From NCBI GenBank assembly GCA_023412215.1, contig JAEYNX010000016.1, forward strand, positions 60,774 through 124,773: a DNA stretch of 64,000 bases, read 5' to 3'. Below the pieces are notes generated by a model. That model worked only from the letters and a program-made list of their open reading frames with translations. It was not told where the DNA came from and made no database searches. Origin of the DNA: Bacillota bacterium. GTDB taxonomy: Bacteria > Bacillota > Clostridia > Oscillospirales > Ruminococcaceae. Below, piece by piece: positions 62,099 through 64,000 of this stretch (its first letter is position 1; each line of letters opens with the position of its first letter). A program made the position numbers and the translations under genes.

Positions 62099-62515
62099 TG
62101 CAATCCTCCTTTCAAAAATCAATCTTTTATTTTTTAAACTTTTATGCCTATCAAAAAACTCATGAAAATATCTTACATTCTCAAAATCCGTCTATTTTGT
62201 CGCATCTAATTCCTTTGAATCAAGATTTCCGCATTCCGCTCCAAGAGCCTAATACTTTTCCCATTCAACCACCTCTATAACGCAAAGTTTATCGGCTTAA
62301 ACGTTTCCAACAGATATACCGTCTTAACTGTTATTTCTCCACCCTTATTATCAATACTACACACTCCGAATGCCTTGAAGCGGCAAAAAAGATGCCGTTT
62401 GAAGCCGGTACTCCCTTGGAGGAAGGGAATATTTCATAAACAATCGCCTGGGTAGGCCAATTTTTTGTGCTTCGGTGCCTACTTTGCTTTACAATTCAAG
62501 TTGAACTTGTACGCA
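62099..62515. other. Gene-free stretch upstream of the glycosylase gene
   Basis: About 415 bp with no ORF, RNA or repeat that I can support. It is less G+C-rich than the neighbouring genes and may hold decayed sequence. Confidence 0.5.
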
Positions 62516-62553
62516 ATAAAACCTTCAAAAGCGTATCGGCATCTTGAAGGCTT
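62516..62553 (-). terminator. Terminator-like hairpin after the WYL regulator gene
   Basis: Minus strand: CCTTCAA pairs with TTGAAGG around a 15-nt loop, then TTTTATT. About 110 bp after the stop. Confidence 0.5.
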
Positions 62554-62588
62554 TGTTCGATACAATTAGCACTTGACCTACTTGCCGA

Positions 62589-62660
62589 TTAGCGGAAAGG
62601 GAGGAAACGCACAATATAGCGACCATAAAGTATTATGAATATGAGAATAGACTCCTTGTT
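62589..62660 (+). pseudogene. Remnant of a MerR-type helix-turn-helix
   Basis: One plus-strand frame reads LAEREETHNIATIKYYEYEN then RLLV. This matches the recognition part of MerR proteins (LAKRTGVNIATIRYYEREGLL-type). No start and no C-terminal part; the frame runs into the 3' end of the WYL gene on the other strand. Only about 24 codons remain. Confidence 0.4.
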
Positions 62661-63593
62661 CTAGTTTTCGTATAAGGCAGCTATATCATGTATTCTACGC
62701 TTCATTTCTGTGCGGATATGTAACGGCTCTAAACACTCGCATTTATCCCCGAAACTGAAAAGAATATTGTAGTAGTATTCATTCTCTATGAAGGGAAAAT
62801 TAACAATGTAATGCTCATCACCGTCTGGCGAAAAGTGTTCATAAGTGCAATAATCAAGTACCCTGTCCATGACAGATTTATGAATACGAATTTTGATTTT
62901 TGTTTGCGTAGTTGCCAAAATATCAGTAAAATCTAACTGCGGTTTTTGATAATCTCGTGGCGTAAAAAATTCCTCTTGTATTTGTAGGTTTGATGTGCGG
63001 GATAGTTTGAATAGGCGAAAATCATTTCTTTTATGGCAATACCCTTGCCAATACCAATGACTACTTTTCAATACAAGCTGATACGGCTCGGCTGTTCGTG
63101 CGGTTTTATTTCCGTAGCGGTCTGCATATTCAAACGAAAGTAGCTTGCTTTCCTGTAAAGCTGTCTTGATAATCTCTAAATATGGTTGTATGTTCCTGTT
63201 GCCCATCCATGGACTTAAATCTATATATATTTGATTTGTTTTTAATTCAATGTCTTTCGCTCTGTCGGCGGGGATAAAACTCTTGACTTTCGCAAGGACG
63301 TTTACCAGTTCATCACCTCGTATCATGTTGGAAAGACTGGAAAGCCCCATCAAGATAGCAGAAAGGTCGGCAGTCGAAAAAACCTTTCTATCAATCTTGT
63401 ATTCCTGCATGATTTCAAAGCCGCCGCCCACTCCCGATGCCCCGCGAACAGGAATACCTGCCATGTTGATAGTGTCTATGTCGCGGTAGATTGTGCGGGG
63501 TGAAACTTCAAACATATCTGCTAACTCCTGTGCGCCTATACGCTTTTTATCAAGGAGTATCATAATAATGCTAACAAGCCTGTCAACTTTCAT
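62661..63593 (-). CDS. YafY-type HTH/WYL-domain transcriptional regulator
   Basis: 310 residues from ATG 63593 (GGAAGGCGG upstream). N-terminal HTH_11 (KRIGAQELADMFEVSPRTIYRDI), WYL domain (about 140-220, with YQLVLKSSHWYWQGYCHKRND) and the WCX tail. Such regulators often control the adjacent divergent gene, here the DJ-1/PfpI gene. A dyad lies between them. Confidence 0.93.
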   Translation of the reverse strand: MKVDRLVSIIMILLDKKRIGAQELADMFEVSPRTIYRDIDTINMAGIPVRGASGVGGGFEIMQEYKIDRKVFSTADLSAILMGLSSLSNMIRGDELVNVLAKVKSFIPADRAKDIELKTNQIYIDLSPWMGNRNIQPYLEIIKTALQESKLLSFEYADRYGNKTARTAEPYQLVLKSSHWYWQGYCHKRNDFRLFKLSRTSNLQIQEEFFTPRDYQKPQLDFTDILATTQTKIKIRIHKSVMDRVLDYCTYEHFSPDGDEHYIVNFPFIENEYYYNILFSFGDKCECLEPLHIRTEMKRRIHDIAALYEN

Positions 63594-63633
63594 CTGATAG
63601 CCGCCTTCCAAAATTTCTTGTTATCATTTTAGA

Positions 63634-63657
63634 TTGTTGCCATACTGTTGTCAACAA
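63634..63657. promoter_or_regulatory. Inverted repeat, likely WYL-regulator operator
   Basis: TTGTTG (63634-63639) and CAACAA (63652-63657) are an exact inverted repeat with an internal TTGTCAACAA dyad, between the divergent regulator and the PfpI gene. Confidence 0.45.
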
Positions 63658-63665
63658 TTACAAGG

Positions 63666-63671
63666 TATAAT
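63666..63671 (+). promoter_or_regulatory. -10 box of the DJ-1/PfpI gene
   Basis: TATAAT 41 bp before the start codon. No good -35 at 17 bp; the operator-like dyad lies in its place, consistent with a regulated or activated promoter. Confidence 0.45.
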
Positions 63672-63712
63672 AAAAAAGCAATCAAATCAATTTACCTATC
63701 AGGAGGAAATTT

Positions 63713-64000
63713 ATGTTTACAATCTATGTTTACGTTCTTGATACTTTAGCCGACTGGGAACTGGGGTATGTTATTTCGGAGCTGAATTCTGGTCGATTTT
63801 TCAAAAAGGGCGAGCAACGTGTATCGCTCAAAACGGTTAGTTATTCTAAAGAGCCAATCAATACAATGGGCGGGATGACAATAGTGCCCAATTGCTTAAT
63901 TGATGATATTGTTGTGAGTGAAACAAGCATGTTGCTATTACCGGGCGCAGATACATGGAACAACCCAAAGCATGGAGCTATCATCGAAAAAGCAAGCGAA
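63713..64000 (+). CDS. DJ-1/PfpI-family protein (partial)
   Basis: The first 96 residues of a class I glutamine-amidotransferase-like protein, cut by the window end. AGGAGG at 63701-63706 precedes the ATG. The start FTIYVYVLDTLADWELGYVI and LLLPGADTW fit the DJ-1/PfpI fold (Asp/Glu near the N-terminus, then the strand before the catalytic Cys, which lies outside). Probably regulated by the divergent WYL protein. Confidence 0.85.
   Translation, partial: MFTIYVYVLDTLADWELGYVISELNSGRFFKKGEQRVSLKTVSYSKEPINTMGGMTIVPNCLIDDIVVSETSMLLLPGADTWNNPKHGAIIEKASE

Overview
The window reads as a chromosomal segment of an anaerobic, endospore-forming Firmicute of the Clostridia, most like the Oscillospiraceae/Ruminococcaceae group (inference from gene content; no database search was possible). 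The evidence is SigG, YqfC, YqfD, YlbJ, YunB and a SpoIVFA/SpoIVFB-like pair, strong AGGAGG-type ribosome binding sites, frequent TTG/GTG starts and several ferredoxin-type Cys clusters. Base composition is moderate and there is no sign of a phage or plasmid.

Positions 1-26.6 kb are almost entirely minus-strand housekeeping genes: partial secD, purB, a 1c-type aspartate aminotransferase, a B12-type radical SAM protein with its DUF2344 partner and asnS, then ligA-gatC-gatA-gatB followed by a SpoIVFA/FB-like pair, yunB, pfkA, dnaE, and hprK-PHP-ROK glucokinase-murB-rapZ-whiA. The last cluster joins sugar phosphorylation, HPr control and wall synthesis. AsnS beside GatCAB suggests that the amidotransferase mainly makes Gln-tRNA.

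Positions 27-44 kb hold a GT4 glycosyltransferase, an FAD protein with a Cys cluster, sigG, small enzymes (VOC, GrpB), a lipoprotein, mutS2, and the conserved yqfC-yqfD-phoH-ybeY-dgkA-era-yqzL-recO block. The 53-residue yqzL was found by reading the era-recO gap. Then come ylbJ, a small Cys-rich protein, an MFS transporter and tRNA-Ala(CGC). Three copies of a roughly 90-100 bp element with terminal inverted repeats (MITE-like) sit in the leaders of the glycosyltransferase, mutS2 and the Cys-rich protein.

Positions 44-64 kb are a looser accessory region: a GNAT gene and an esterase gene that each appear to have lost their middle in frame, a LUD protein, an isochorismatase-type hydrolase, a DUF362 protein, an ABC-F protein with a degenerate second ATP site, an AraC regulator, two aldo-keto reductases, a PadR-DUF1700-DUF4097 operon with a palindrome over its promoter, a divergent methyltransferase/unknown-protein pair whose -35 boxes lie in a perfect inverted repeat, a GNAT acetyltransferase, an FMN enzyme, two DUF1801 proteins, an AAC(3)-type acetyltransferase, 3-methyladenine glycosylase, and a WYL regulator divergent from a DJ-1/PfpI gene cut by the window edge.

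No CRISPR array, intact insertion sequence, prophage or recognisable new defence system was seen. The least explained items are the MITE-like family, the paired structured repeats at 7977-8330, the 55.5 kb divergent promoter region and the two internally deleted genes.
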